A DNA stretch of 64,000 nucleotides. It comes from Nonomuraea montanisoli (GTDB taxonomy: Bacteria > Actinomycetota > Actinomycetes > Streptosporangiales > Streptosporangiaceae). The position numbers and the translations under genes were made by a program. Below, piece by piece: positions 17,163 through 25,486 of the stretch. The notes beneath the pieces were generated by a model that was not told where the DNA came from, searched no databases, and saw only the letters and a program-made list of their open reading frames with translations. The DNA lies in contig NZ_JABWGN010000014.1 of assembly GCF_013363975.1 (NCBI RefSeq), positions 1-64,000 of the forward strand, written 5' to 3'. How positions within the stretch are numbered: the first letter of the stretch is position 1; each line of letters opens with the position of its first letter.

Positions 17163-18751
17163 TCGGGAGCAGGCTCGACCCCGGCGACCCCGAGTACGCG
17201 CGGCGGCGCGAGGCGATGCTGGCCAAGCTGGCCGAGCTGGACGCCGAGCACGCCAAGGCGGTGGCGGGCGGCGGCGAGAAGTACCGCGAGCGGCATCGCG
17301 CCCGCGGCAAGCTGCTCGCCCGTGAACGGATCGAGCTGCTGCTCGACCCCGACTCCCCGTTCCTGGAGCTGTCGCCGCTGGCCGCCTGGGGCAGCGACTT
17401 CCACGTCGGCGCGAGCGTCGTGACGGGGATCGGGGTGATCGAGGGCGTCGAGTGCGTGGTGTGCGCCAGCGACCCCACGGTGCGGGGCGGCGCCTCCAAC
17501 CCCTGGACGCTCCGCAAGACCCTGCGCGCCTCCGACATCGCCCTGAGGAACCGCCTGCCGTACGTCAATCTCGTGGAGAGCGGCGGCGCGGACCTGCCGA
17601 CGCAGAAGGAGATCTTCATCCCGGGCGGTCAGGTCTTCCGCGACCTGACGCGCCTGTCGGCGGCCGGGATCCCGACGATCGCCCTGGTCTTCGGCAACTC
17701 GACCGCCGGCGGCGCCTACGTGCCCGGGATGAGCGACCACGTGGTGATGGTCCGCGACCGGGCGAAGGTGTTCCTCGGCGGTCCGCCGCTGGTCAGGATG
17801 GCGACCGGCGAGGAGTCCGACGACGAGTCGCTCGGCGGCGCCGAGATGCACGCGCGCGTCAGCGGCCTGGCCGACCATCTCGCCGCCGACGAGCACGACG
17901 CGCTGCGCCTCGGGCGGCGGATCGTCCGCTCGCTCGGCTGGCGCAAGCTCGGCGCCCGGCCTCCGACCCCGGTGCGCGAGCCCGCGCATCCCGCCGAGGA
18001 GCTGCTCGGCCTGGTCCCGGACGACCTGCGCGTCCCGTTCGACCCGCGCGAGGTGATCGCCCGGATCGTGGACGGCAGCGAGTTCGACGAGTTCAAGCCG
18101 CTGTACGGCGCGTCGCTGGTCACCGGGTGGGCGCGGCTGCACGGCTACCCCCTCGGCATCCTGGCCAACGCCCGGGGCGTGCTGTTCAGCGAGGAGTCGC
18201 AGAAGGCGACCCAGTTCATCCAGCTCGCGAACCAGACGCGCACGCCGCTGCTGTTCCTGCAGAACACCACGGGCTACATGGTCGGCAAGGAGTACGAGCA
18301 GCGCGGCATCATCAAGCACGGCGCCATGATGATCAACGCGGTGTCCAACTCGACCGTGCCGCACCTGACCGTGGTCATGGGCGCCTCGTACGGCGCGGGC
18401 AACTACGGCATGTGCGGACGGGCCTACGACCCGAGGTTCCTGTTCGCCTGGCCCAGCGCCAAGTCCGCGGTCATGGGACCCGCGCAGCTCGCCGGGGTGC
18501 TGTCGATCGTCGGCCGCGCCTCGGCCCAGGCGCGCGGGCAGGTGTACGACGAGGAGGCCGACGCGGCGATGCGGGCCATGGTGGAGGCGCAGGTGGAGGC
18601 GGAGTCGCTGCCGTTCTTCCTGTCCGGGCGGCTGTACGACGACGGGGTGATCGACCCGCGCGACACCCGGACCGTGCTCGGATTGTGCCTGTCGGCCGTC
18701 AACAGCGCGCCGGTGCCCGAGGCGGCGGGATACGGGGTGTTCCGGCCGTGA
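17159..18751 (+). CDS. Acyl-CoA carboxylase carboxyltransferase (beta) subunit, AtuC/LiuB type
   Basis: A 530-residue carboxyltransferase of the methylcrotonyl/geranyl-CoA carboxylase class. It transfers CO2 from carboxybiotin to an enoyl-CoA. Visible are the RHRARGKLLARERIELLLDP N-terminal segment, the oxyanion stretches FGNSTAGGAYVPGMSD and MGASYGAGNYGMCGRAYDP, and LFLQNTTGYMVGKEYEQ. The GTG at 17159 overlaps the TetR stop codon and is preceded by GCGGAGG. Its stop overlaps the biotin carboxylase start. It parallels the carboxyltransferase at 51-53 kb but is clearly distinct. Substrate (geranyl-CoA versus methylcrotonyl-CoA) is inferred from the AtuA neighbour. Confidence 0.9.
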   Translation: MIGSRLDPGDPEYARRREAMLAKLAELDAEHAKAVAGGGEKYRERHRARGKLLARERIELLLDPDSPFLELSPLAAWGSDFHVGASVVTGIGVIEGVECVVCASDPTVRGGASNPWTLRKTLRASDIALRNRLPYVNLVESGGADLPTQKEIFIPGGQVFRDLTRLSAAGIPTIALVFGNSTAGGAYVPGMSDHVVMVRDRAKVFLGGPPLVRMATGEESDDESLGGAEMHARVSGLADHLAADEHDALRLGRRIVRSLGWRKLGARPPTPVREPAHPAEELLGLVPDDLRVPFDPREVIARIVDGSEFDEFKPLYGASLVTGWARLHGYPLGILANARGVLFSEESQKATQFIQLANQTRTPLLFLQNTTGYMVGKEYEQRGIIKHGAMMINAVSNSTVPHLTVVMGASYGAGNYGMCGRAYDPRFLFAWPSAKSAVMGPAQLAGVLSIVGRASAQARGQVYDEEADAAMRAMVEAQVEAESLPFFLSGRLYDDGVIDPRDTRTVLGLCLSAVNSAPVPEAAGYGVFRP

Positions 18752-20622
18752 TCACACGTCTACTCGTGGCCAACCGGGGCGAGATCGCCCGCCGGATCTT
18801 CCGTACCTGCCGTGAGCTCGGCGTCGAGACCGTCGCGGTGTTCTCCGACGCCGACACCCACGCGCCGCACGTGGCCGAGGCCGACGCCGCGGTACGGCTG
18901 CCGGGCACGCGGCCGGCGGACACGTACCTGGCGATCGACCGGATCGTGGCGGCGTGCCGGGCCTCGGGGGCCGACGCGGTCCACCCGGGCTACGGGTTCC
19001 TGTCGGAGAGCGCGGACTTCGCGCGGGCGGTGCTGGAGGCGGGGCTCGTGTGGGTGGGGCCGCCGCCGGAGGCGGTCGCCGCGATGGGCTCGAAGGTGAC
19101 GGCCAAGCGGCTGATGGCGGAGGCGGGGGTCCCGGTCCTGCCCTCGTGGGAGGCCGGTGGGGAGCCGGCGTACCCGCTGCTGGTGAAGGCGTCGGCGGGG
19201 GGCGGCGGGCGCGGGATGCGGGTGGTGCGCTCCCCCGCCGACCTCGCCGAGCAGGTGGAGTCGGCGCGGCGGGAGGCCGAGGCGGCGTTCGGCGACGGCA
19301 CGGTGTTCGTGGAGCCGCTGCTGGAGGGCGCCCGGCACGTCGAGGTGCAGGTCCTGGCCGACGCGCACGGCACGGTGTGGGCGCTCGGCGAGCGCGAGTG
19401 CAGCATCCAGCGCCGCCATCAGAAGGTCGTCGAGGAGTGCCCGTCGCCCGGGATCGGCGACGGCGTGCGCGAGAGGCTGCGTGAGGCGGCGGTCCGCGCG
19501 GCCCGGGCGATCGGCTACGTGGGCGCCGGCACCGTGGAGTTCCTGGTCAAGGGCGAGCGGGTGGCGTTCCTGGAGATGAACACCCGGCTCCAGGTGGAGC
19601 ACCCGGTGACCGAGCTGGTGCACGGGGTGGACCTGGTGCGCCTCCAGCTCGAGATCGCCGAGGGCTCCGCGCTGCCGGAGTCGCCGCCGCGGCCGTCCGG
19701 CCACGCCGTCGAGGCCCGCCTGTACGCCGAGGACCGCGACCACCTGCCGCAGACGGGCGTCCTGTGGCACGTCGAGATCCCGGCGCACGGCCACGGCGTG
19801 CGGGTGGACTCCGGGGTGGAGCCGGGCTCCGAGGTGCCGCCGTACTACGACGCGATGCTCGCCAAGGTGATCGCGCACGGCGCCACGCGCGGCGAAGCGG
19901 TCAGGAAGCTGGCGGCGGCGCTGCGGCGGGCCCGGCTGCACGGCGTCACCACGAACCGCGACCTGCTGGTCGCCGTCCTGGACCATCCCGCGTTCCGCGC
20001 CGGTGACACGCACATCGGCTTCCTCGACGAGCACCGCGACACGCTCCCGCCCCCTGGCCCGCCGCCGCCGCTCGCCGTGCTCGCCGCCGCCCTGGCCGGG
20101 GCGGCCGCCAACCGCCGCGACGCGCGCGTCCTCGCGAGCCTGCCCGGCGGCTGGCGCAACGTCCGCTCGCAGCCGCGGAGCGCCCGCTTCGAGGAGGCCG
20201 AGACGGTCTACGACCCGCTGCCGGACGGCGTCGCCGTGCTGTCCGCCGAGCCGGAGCTGGTCGTGCTGGAGGCGGACGGCGTGCGGCGGGCGTTCCAGGT
20301 CGCCCGCCACGGCGGCAAGGTCTACGTCGACTCGGGCGGCGTCCACGCCGAGCTGACGCCGCTGCCGCGCCTGCCGGAGCCGGTCGAGCGGGCCGCGCCC
20401 GGCTCGCTGCTCGCGCCCATGCCGGGCGGCGTCCTTCGCGTGGAGGTCAAGGAAGGGCAGCGCGTGGGCAAGGGACAGGCCGTCCTGGTCCTGGAAGCCA
20501 TGAAGATGGAGCATCGGATCACCGCGCCCGCCGCCGGGATCGTGTCCGCGCTGCGCGTGGGGAAGGGCGACCAGGTCGAGGCCGGGGCGGTGCTGGCGAT
20601 CATCGACGAGGAGAACACATGA
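18748..20622 (+). CDS. Biotin carboxylase/biotin carrier (alpha) subunit, AtuF/LiuD type
   Basis: A 624-residue protein that carboxylates its own biotin using ATP and bicarbonate. Order: N-terminal RLLVANRGEIARRIFRT, ATP-grasp glycine loop KASAGGGGRGMRVV, the ERECSIQRRHQKVVEECPSP segment, EMNTRLQVEHPVTELV, and a C-terminal biotinyl domain with EAMKMEH placing the biotin on K586. The GTG start overlaps the preceding stop (GTGA) and its TGA overlaps the next ATG, so four successive genes are stitched by 4-bp overlaps. Length fits MCC/GCC alpha subunits (about 650 residues). Confidence 0.92.
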   Translation: MITRLLVANRGEIARRIFRTCRELGVETVAVFSDADTHAPHVAEADAAVRLPGTRPADTYLAIDRIVAACRASGADAVHPGYGFLSESADFARAVLEAGLVWVGPPPEAVAAMGSKVTAKRLMAEAGVPVLPSWEAGGEPAYPLLVKASAGGGGRGMRVVRSPADLAEQVESARREAEAAFGDGTVFVEPLLEGARHVEVQVLADAHGTVWALGERECSIQRRHQKVVEECPSPGIGDGVRERLREAAVRAARAIGYVGAGTVEFLVKGERVAFLEMNTRLQVEHPVTELVHGVDLVRLQLEIAEGSALPESPPRPSGHAVEARLYAEDRDHLPQTGVLWHVEIPAHGHGVRVDSGVEPGSEVPPYYDAMLAKVIAHGATRGEAVRKLAAALRRARLHGVTTNRDLLVAVLDHPAFRAGDTHIGFLDEHRDTLPPPGPPPPLAVLAAALAGAAANRRDARVLASLPGGWRNVRSQPRSARFEEAETVYDPLPDGVAVLSAEPELVVLEADGVRRAFQVARHGGKVYVDSGGVHAELTPLPRLPEPVERAAPGSLLAPMPGGVLRVEVKEGQRVGKGQAVLVLEAMKMEHRITAPAAGIVSALRVGKGDQVEAGAVLAIIDEENT

Positions 20623-21464
20623 CGCGCCTGGTCCACAGGGAGCTCGCCGGCGGAGTCGCCACGATCACCCTCGACTCGCCGCCGAACCGCAACGCGCTGT
20701 CCGTGCGGCTGCTCGGCGACCTGGAGGAACGGCTGACCTGGGCGCTGGCCGAGCCGGAGGCGCGGGTGATCGTGCTGACCGGCACCGGCCCGGTCTTCTG
20801 CTCGGGCGCCGACCTGAAGGAGCAGCGGATCGAGCCCGCCTCGGGCGCCGCCGACGCCCCGGTGACGGCGTCGTTCCCGGAGATCATGGCGCTGCTGTGG
20901 GAGAGCCCGAAGCCGGTCGTCTGCCGGCTCAACGGCACCGCCCGGGCGGGCGGTCTGGGGCTGGTGGCGGCCTGCGACTTCGCGGTCGCGCCGCTGACGG
21001 CGTCCTTCGCGTTCAGCGAGGTACGGCTCGGCGTGGTGCCCGCGATGATCTCCGTACCGGTGCTGCGGAGACTGAACCCGAGGGCGGCGGCCGAGTACCT
21101 GATGACCGGGGAGGTGTTCGACGCCGCCAGGGCGGTGGAGATCGGGCTGCTGTCGCGCGCCGTGCCGGCGGAGGAGCTGGACGCGACGGTGGCGCACTAC
21201 GCGGACATGCTGGTCAAGGGCGGGCCGGAGGCGCTGGCGATCACCAAGCGGCTGGTGCGCGAGGTGCCGGCCATGCCGTTCGAGGAGGGGCTGCGGCGGA
21301 TGGCCGCGCTGTCGGCGCAGCGCTTCACGTCCCAGGAGGGGCAGGAGGGGATCGCCGCTTTCATGGCGAAGCGCCCGCCTTCCTGGGTCCCGGCCGCGCC
21401 GGGCGACGAGAAGCCTGCCGACTCGGCCGGCTCGGCCGGCTCGACCGAGGAGAAGCCGTCATGA
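20619..21464 (+). CDS. Enoyl-CoA hydratase/isomerase, AtuE/LiuC type
   Basis: A 281-residue crotonase-fold enzyme. The oxyanion-hole segments GPVFCSGADLKEQR and CRLNGTARAGGLGLVAACD are present, and FSEVRLGVVPAMIS follows at the position of the active-site glutamate region. In atu/liu pathways this enzyme hydrates the glutaconyl-CoA product of the carboxylase; that role is inferred from position directly after the carboxylase genes. The ATG overlaps the biotin carboxylase stop (ATGA). The last ~25 residues are an added Ser/Gly/Glu-rich tail. Its stop lies within a 10-codon mini reading frame that leads into atuA. Confidence 0.88.
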   Translation: MTRLVHRELAGGVATITLDSPPNRNALSVRLLGDLEERLTWALAEPEARVIVLTGTGPVFCSGADLKEQRIEPASGAADAPVTASFPEIMALLWESPKPVVCRLNGTARAGGLGLVAACDFAVAPLTASFAFSEVRLGVVPAMISVPVLRRLNPRAAAEYLMTGEVFDAARAVEIGLLSRAVPAEELDATVAHYADMLVKGGPEALAITKRLVREVPAMPFEEGLRRMAALSAQRFTSQEGQEGIAAFMAKRPPSWVPAAPGDEKPADSAGSAGSTEEKPS

Positions 21465-21490
21465 CGGTCGCGACCGTGCGGGGGGCGTGA
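21461..21490 (+). CDS. Possible nine-residue coupling peptide between hydratase and atuA
   Basis: ATG at 21461 overlaps the hydratase stop (ATGA) and encodes MTVATVRGA before a TGA that overlaps the GTG of atuA (GTGA). It could relay ribosomes from one gene to the next. It is too short to assert as a functional protein. Confidence 0.3.
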   Translation: MTVATVRGA

Positions 21491-23454
21491 CGGTGCTCCG
21501 CGTCGCCAACTGCAGCGGCTTCTACGGCGACCGGCTGTCGGCCGCCCGCGAGATGGTCGAGGGCGGTCCCGTCGACGTGCTCACCGGCGACTGGCTGGCG
21601 GAGCTGACCATGCTCATCCTGGCCGGCAACCGCCTCAAGGGCCGTCCCGGCTACGCGCCGACGTTCCTCAGGCAGCTCGAGGACGTGCTCGGCCCCTGTC
21701 TCGACCGCGGCATCAAGATCGTCACGAACGCGGGCGGTCTCGACCCGGCGGGATGCGCCGAGGCCGTCCACGAGCTGGCCGCCCGGCTCGGCCTGTCCCC
21801 CGCCGTCGCGCACGTCACCGGCGACGACCTCATGGGACGGCCGCTCGACCTGGTCAACGCCGACACCGGCGAACGGCTCGACGCCGAGCCGCTGACCGCC
21901 AACGCCTACCTCGGCGGACGGCCCATCGCCCAGGCGCTCGCCGCGGGCGCGGACGTCGTGGTGACCGGCCGGGTCACCGACGCCGCCCTGGTGACGGGCC
22001 CGGGCATGTGGCGGTACGGCTGGGGTCCGGACGACCGGGACGCCCTGGCCGGATCGGTGGTCGCGGGCCACGTCATCGAGTGCGGCTGCCAGGCCACGGG
22101 CGGCAACTACGCGTTCTTCCAGGACGTGCCGGACCTCGCGCACTGCGGCTTCCCGATCGCCGAGCTGCACGCCGACGGCTCGTCGGTCATCACCAAGCAC
22201 CCCGGCACGGGCGGGCTCGTCTCGGTGGGGACGGTCACGGCGCAGCTCGTGTACGAGATCGCGGGGCCGCGCTATCCCGGCCCCGACGTGGTGGCGCGCT
22301 TCGACACCGTCACGTTGTCGGACGACGGGCCGGACCGGGTGCGGATCTCGGGGGTGCGCGGCGAGCCGCCGCCGGACACGCTCAAGGTCGCGGTGACCGT
22401 GCCGGGCGGCTACCGCAACACGATGACGCTCGTGCTGACGGGCCTCGACATGGAGGACAAGGCACGGGTCGCGGAGGAGGCGATCTGGGCGCGGGTGCCG
22501 CGGGAGTCGTTCGACCAGGTGGACGTCACGCTCAGCGACCGGGGACTGCTGCGGATCACCGTCATGGACCGGGACCGGCGCAAGGCGGGCCGCGTCTTCT
22601 CCTCCGCGGTGGTCGAGACGGGTCTGGCCGGCTACCCGGGCTTCCACGCGCTGACACCACCGGGCGACGCCTCGCCGTACGGGATCTACTGGCCGGTCCT
22701 GGTCCCGGCGGCCGAGGTCCCGTGGACCGTCCACCTCGACGGCCGCCCACTGGGAGCCCTACCGTTCCCCACGCCGCAAGCCCCACAGATCCCCGCACCG
22801 ACCGACACGGCGCAGCCACTGAAGGGCGCCCCACCGGCCCCCACACCGCATGACGTGGAGGGCCCCTCACCGGCCCCCACATCGCAAGCCCCGGAGGGAC
22901 CCGCGCCGATCTCCACACCTCAAGCGGAGAGACCTGCACCAGCCGCGGCCTTCCTGGCGCCGGGTCGGCGGGGGGAGGTACGGCGGGGCGCGGCGCCCGG
23001 CAGCGGCGGCCCGCCCGCCGCCGATCGACCCCCCGCCGCCGATCAAGCCAACGCTGTCGATCAAGCCAACGCCGTCGATCGATCCGCCGCCTCGCGCGTA
23101 CGGCGCGTCCCCCTGGGCCGCATCATGGGGGCCCGTTCGGGCGACAAGGGCGGCAACGCCAACCTGGGCGTCTGGGTCGGCACCCCGGAACGCCACGCCT
23201 GGCTGTCCGCCACCCTCACCGTCGACCGGCTGAAGGAGCTGCTGCCCGAGCTGACGCCGTACCGGATCGACCGCCACGACCTCCCCAACCTGCGCGCCCT
23301 GAACTTCGTCGTCCACGGCCTGCTGGGCCGCGGCGTGGCCGCCAGCCCCCGCACGGACCCCCAGGCCAAGGCCCTCGGCGAGGAGCTGCGCGCCTGTCCG
23401 GTGGACGTCCCCGAGGACCTCCTGCCGGGCCCCTCGGAGCGGCGGCCCGCCTGA
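21487..23454 (+). CDS. atuA: AtuA-family acyclic terpene utilization protein (DUF1446)
   Basis: A 655-residue protein. Residues ~1-415 match the AtuA/DUF1446 domain, including CSGFYGDRLSAAREMVEGG, TNAGGLDPAGCAEAVHELA, VTGRVTDAAL and KHPGTGGLVSVGTVTAQLVY. A ~120-residue Pro/Ala-rich linker follows (about 416-537, with repeated QANAVD). The C-terminal AtuA ferredoxin-like domain with GARSGDKGGNANLGVWVG completes it. AtuA is required for citronellol/geraniol growth in Pseudomonas but its reaction is unsettled. The GTG at 21487 overlaps the stop of the mini frame; a second GTG two codons later is possible. Usual AtuA proteins are ~590 residues, so the linker accounts for the excess. Confidence 0.88.
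   Translation: MTVLRVANCSGFYGDRLSAAREMVEGGPVDVLTGDWLAELTMLILAGNRLKGRPGYAPTFLRQLEDVLGPCLDRGIKIVTNAGGLDPAGCAEAVHELAARLGLSPAVAHVTGDDLMGRPLDLVNADTGERLDAEPLTANAYLGGRPIAQALAAGADVVVTGRVTDAALVTGPGMWRYGWGPDDRDALAGSVVAGHVIECGCQATGGNYAFFQDVPDLAHCGFPIAELHADGSSVITKHPGTGGLVSVGTVTAQLVYEIAGPRYPGPDVVARFDTVTLSDDGPDRVRISGVRGEPPPDTLKVAVTVPGGYRNTMTLVLTGLDMEDKARVAEEAIWARVPRESFDQVDVTLSDRGLLRITVMDRDRRKAGRVFSSAVVETGLAGYPGFHALTPPGDASPYGIYWPVLVPAAEVPWTVHLDGRPLGALPFPTPQAPQIPAPTDTAQPLKGAPPAPTPHDVEGPSPAPTSQAPEGPAPISTPQAERPAPAAAFLAPGRRGEVRRGAAPGSGGPPAADRPPAADQANAVDQANAVDRSAASRVRRVPLGRIMGARSGDKGGNANLGVWVGTPERHAWLSATLTVDRLKELLPELTPYRIDRHDLPNLRALNFVVHGLLGRGVAASPRTDPQAKALGEELRACPVDVPEDLLPGPSERRPA
22980..23100 (+). repeat. Short imperfect tandem repeats in the atuA linker
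   Basis: Repeats of GATCAAGCCAACGC(C/T)GTC and GCCGCCGATC(A/G)A units near 23030-23085 encode ADQ/ANAVD runs in the interdomain linker. Confidence 0.5.
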
Positions 23455-23477
23455 CCGGCCGGGCACATGGGCGACGT

Positions 23478-24335
23478 TCAGGACGCGAATCGGTTGACGA
23501 CGCTCCAGTCCTCCCCGCCCCGCCCCTCGTCCACGACCCGGGTGAAGGCCGCGAGCACGGCGTCGAGGAACGGATACCCCTTGGGCCCCGCCAGGCGGGA
23601 CGCGTAGTCGAGGTCCTTGCGTGCCCACTCGGCGGAGAAGTTGATCGGAGCGGGCGGCGTGACGAGGTTGTCGTGCGCCAGCCTGGTGACGACGCCGCCC
23701 GGCCGATCCACCAGCGCGGCCCCCACCTGCCCGAGGTCCAGACCCGCCTCCTCGGCCAGCCTCATCGCCTCGCCGAACGCCGCCATGTGAACGGCCTGCA
23801 GCGTGTTGAGCACCAGCTTGAAGCGCGTGCCCGCGCCGACGGGACCGAAGTGCCTGACCTCCCGGGCGACGGCGGTCAGCACCGGGTCGAGGTCGGCCAG
23901 CCGAGCCGGATCGCCGCCGGCCAGCATCGTGAGGTTGCCGGTCCGGGCGCCTTCCGCCCCGCCCGTCACCGGCATGTCGAAGAAGGTGAGGTCCCGCTCC
24001 GCGCAGGCGGCCGCGAGCTCGGCGATCCAGTCGACCGACAGGGTGGCCGACGAGATCAGGGTCGTGCCGGGACGGGCGCCGGCCAGGATGCCCTCGGGGC
24101 CCAGCCAGACCGCGCGTGAGGACCCGTCGTCGGCGGTCACCTCGAAGACCACGTCGGCATCGCGGGCCGCCTCGGCCGGGGTGCCGGCCACCCGCGCGGC
24201 GTCCGAGATCGAGGACAGCGTCTCCGGGCGCAGCGGGCTGCGGTTCCACAGGACCACGTCGTGCCCGTTGCGGGCCAGGTTGGCGGCCATGCCCCGGCCC
24301 ATGATGCCCATCCCGACGATTGCCACGACTGCCAT
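23478..24335 (-). CDS. NAD(P)-dependent 3-hydroxyacid dehydrogenase (HIBADH family)
   Basis: A 285-residue beta-hydroxyacid dehydrogenase. The Rossmann loop VAIVGMGIMGRGMAANLARN opens the protein, the DMPVTGGAEGARTGNLTMLA substrate motif follows, and the FKLVLNTLQAVHMAAFGEAM helix carries the catalytic lysine. Such enzymes oxidise 3-hydroxyisobutyrate, tartronate semialdehyde and relatives, or reduce imines; the substrate cannot be chosen here. The ATG at 24333-24335 follows AAGGAGAG. It is divergent from an XRE regulator gene across a 136-bp region with a perfect inverted repeat, which suggests regulation by that neighbour. It is convergent with atuA, 23 bp away. Confidence 0.87.
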   Translation of the reverse strand: MAVVAIVGMGIMGRGMAANLARNGHDVVLWNRSPLRPETLSSISDAARVAGTPAEAARDADVVFEVTADDGSSRAVWLGPEGILAGARPGTTLISSATLSVDWIAELAAACAERDLTFFDMPVTGGAEGARTGNLTMLAGGDPARLADLDPVLTAVAREVRHFGPVGAGTRFKLVLNTLQAVHMAAFGEAMRLAEEAGLDLGQVGAALVDRPGGVVTRLAHDNLVTPPAPINFSAEWARKDLDYASRLAGPKGYPFLDAVLAAFTRVVDEGRGGEDWSVVNRFAS

Positions 24336-24380
24336 CGTTCTCTCCTTGCTCAGTGCCTGATCAACCTGCGATGTCATCGT

Positions 24381-24408
24381 GCCTGCCTCGGGGAGCGGTG
24401 AGGCAGGC
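24381..24408. promoter_or_regulatory. Inverted repeat between the oxidoreductase and its divergent regulator
   Basis: Perfect 9-bp arms, GCCTGCCTC at 24381-24389 and its complement at 24400-24408, spaced by 10 bp. Lying between two divergent genes, it is a good candidate operator for the XRE regulator. Confidence 0.5.
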
Positions 24409-24459
24409 CCGCTCAAGGGGTGCCCTCGCAGGGCCCCCCTGGGGCCGTCGGCGGGGCGA

Positions 24460-24465
24460 CATACT
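24460..24465 (+). promoter_or_regulatory. -10 box of the XRE regulator gene
   Basis: CATACT six nucleotides before the ATG at 24472; the GGGGGA between could alternatively act as a ribosome binding site. Confidence 0.4.
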
Positions 24466-24471
24466 GGGGGA

Positions 24472-25311
24472 ATGGCAGCGAAGACCGATCTTGGAGAGTT
24501 TCTGCGGGCGCGGCGATCCAGGATCGCGCCCCAGGAGGCGGGGCTGCCCGCCACCACCGGACGCCGCCGCACGCCCGGACTGCGCCGCGAAGAGGTGGCG
24601 ATGCTCGCCGGGGTGAGCATCGAGTACTACACCCGTCTGGAGCAGGGCAAGCAGGGCAATCCCAGTCCAGCGGTGCTGGAGGCGATCGCCGGGGTGCTGC
24701 GGCTGGGCGAGGAGGAGCGCAAGCACCTGTTCGAGCTGGCCAACGCCCCGGTGGCCAGGTCCGCCGCCGCCCGGCCGCCCCGGCAGGTCAGGGCCGAGGT
24801 GCGCCGGCTGCTGGACATCGTCGCCCCTCACCCCGCCCAGGTGCTGAGCCGGGCCAACGACCTCCTGGCCGCCAACGAGGCGGGGATGAGGCTGCTGCCG
24901 GGGATCGAGGAGTGGCCGGCGGCGTCGCGCAACACGGCGCGCTACACCTTCCTGCACCCGCAGGGCAGAAGCGTGTACGGCAACTGGGACGAGGTGGCCG
25001 CGGCCACGGTGGCTCATCTGCGTGCCGCCGCGGGGACGTACCCTGACGCGCCGGACGTGCTCGCCCTGGTCGGAGAGCTGGCCGTCAAGAGCCGGGAGTT
25101 CGCCGCCCTGTGGGACCGGTACGACGTGGGCAAGCGGGCCAACGGCCGCAAGTGCTTCCGGCATCCCGTGGTGGGGTCCATGACCCTGACGTACGAGGTG
25201 CTGACCGTCGCGCGCAGCGACGGGCATCGGCTGGTCGTCTACCAGGCCGAACCGGGCACTCCCGACCACGACGCGATGCTGCTGCTCGGGATGGCGCAGG
25301 TGAGCGGCTGA
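24472..25311 (+). CDS. XRE-family regulator with MmyB-like ligand-binding domain
   Basis: A 279-residue regulator. Residues ~8-85 form the DNA-binding domain, with RRTPGLRREEVAMLAGVSIE and YYTRLEQGKQGNPSP typical of the MmyB/PF13560 group. The remainder is the MmyB-like PAS-fold sensor (ANDLLAANEAGMRLLPG, TARYTFLHPQGRSVY, GRKCFRHPVVGSMTLTYEVL). These proteins commonly control a divergently placed oxidoreductase, which matches the 3-hydroxyacid dehydrogenase gene 136 bp away. The effector is unknown. The ATG at 24472 sits close to a -10 box; longer readings lack support. Confidence 0.88.
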   Translation: MAAKTDLGEFLRARRSRIAPQEAGLPATTGRRRTPGLRREEVAMLAGVSIEYYTRLEQGKQGNPSPAVLEAIAGVLRLGEEERKHLFELANAPVARSAAARPPRQVRAEVRRLLDIVAPHPAQVLSRANDLLAANEAGMRLLPGIEEWPAASRNTARYTFLHPQGRSVYGNWDEVAAATVAHLRAAAGTYPDAPDVLALVGELAVKSREFAALWDRYDVGKRANGRKCFRHPVVGSMTLTYEVLTVARSDGHRLVVYQAEPGTPDHDAMLLLGMAQVSG

Positions 25312-25486
25312 GGCCCCCGAGAGGCTCCCTCGGAGTGGAGCGCGCCGTCGCGGCTGGTGAGGCCGCCCTGCCGGGTAGTCCCACCCACACCAACCGCCAC
25401 GACACGCTCCTTTCTCTTATACTCCACCAATCCACCAGAAAACGGTTTGTGAGCCCACTTTCGGATACGGAAGGATGCCGGGCGTG
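25312..25486 (+). promoter_or_regulatory. AT-richer promoter region of the tandem GNAT gene
   Basis: The last 80 bp are AT-rich for this window and contain TTATACT near 25420, a good -10 candidate. A GGAAGG ribosome-binding-like sequence sits at 25469-25474. No gene is seen. Confidence 0.4.
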
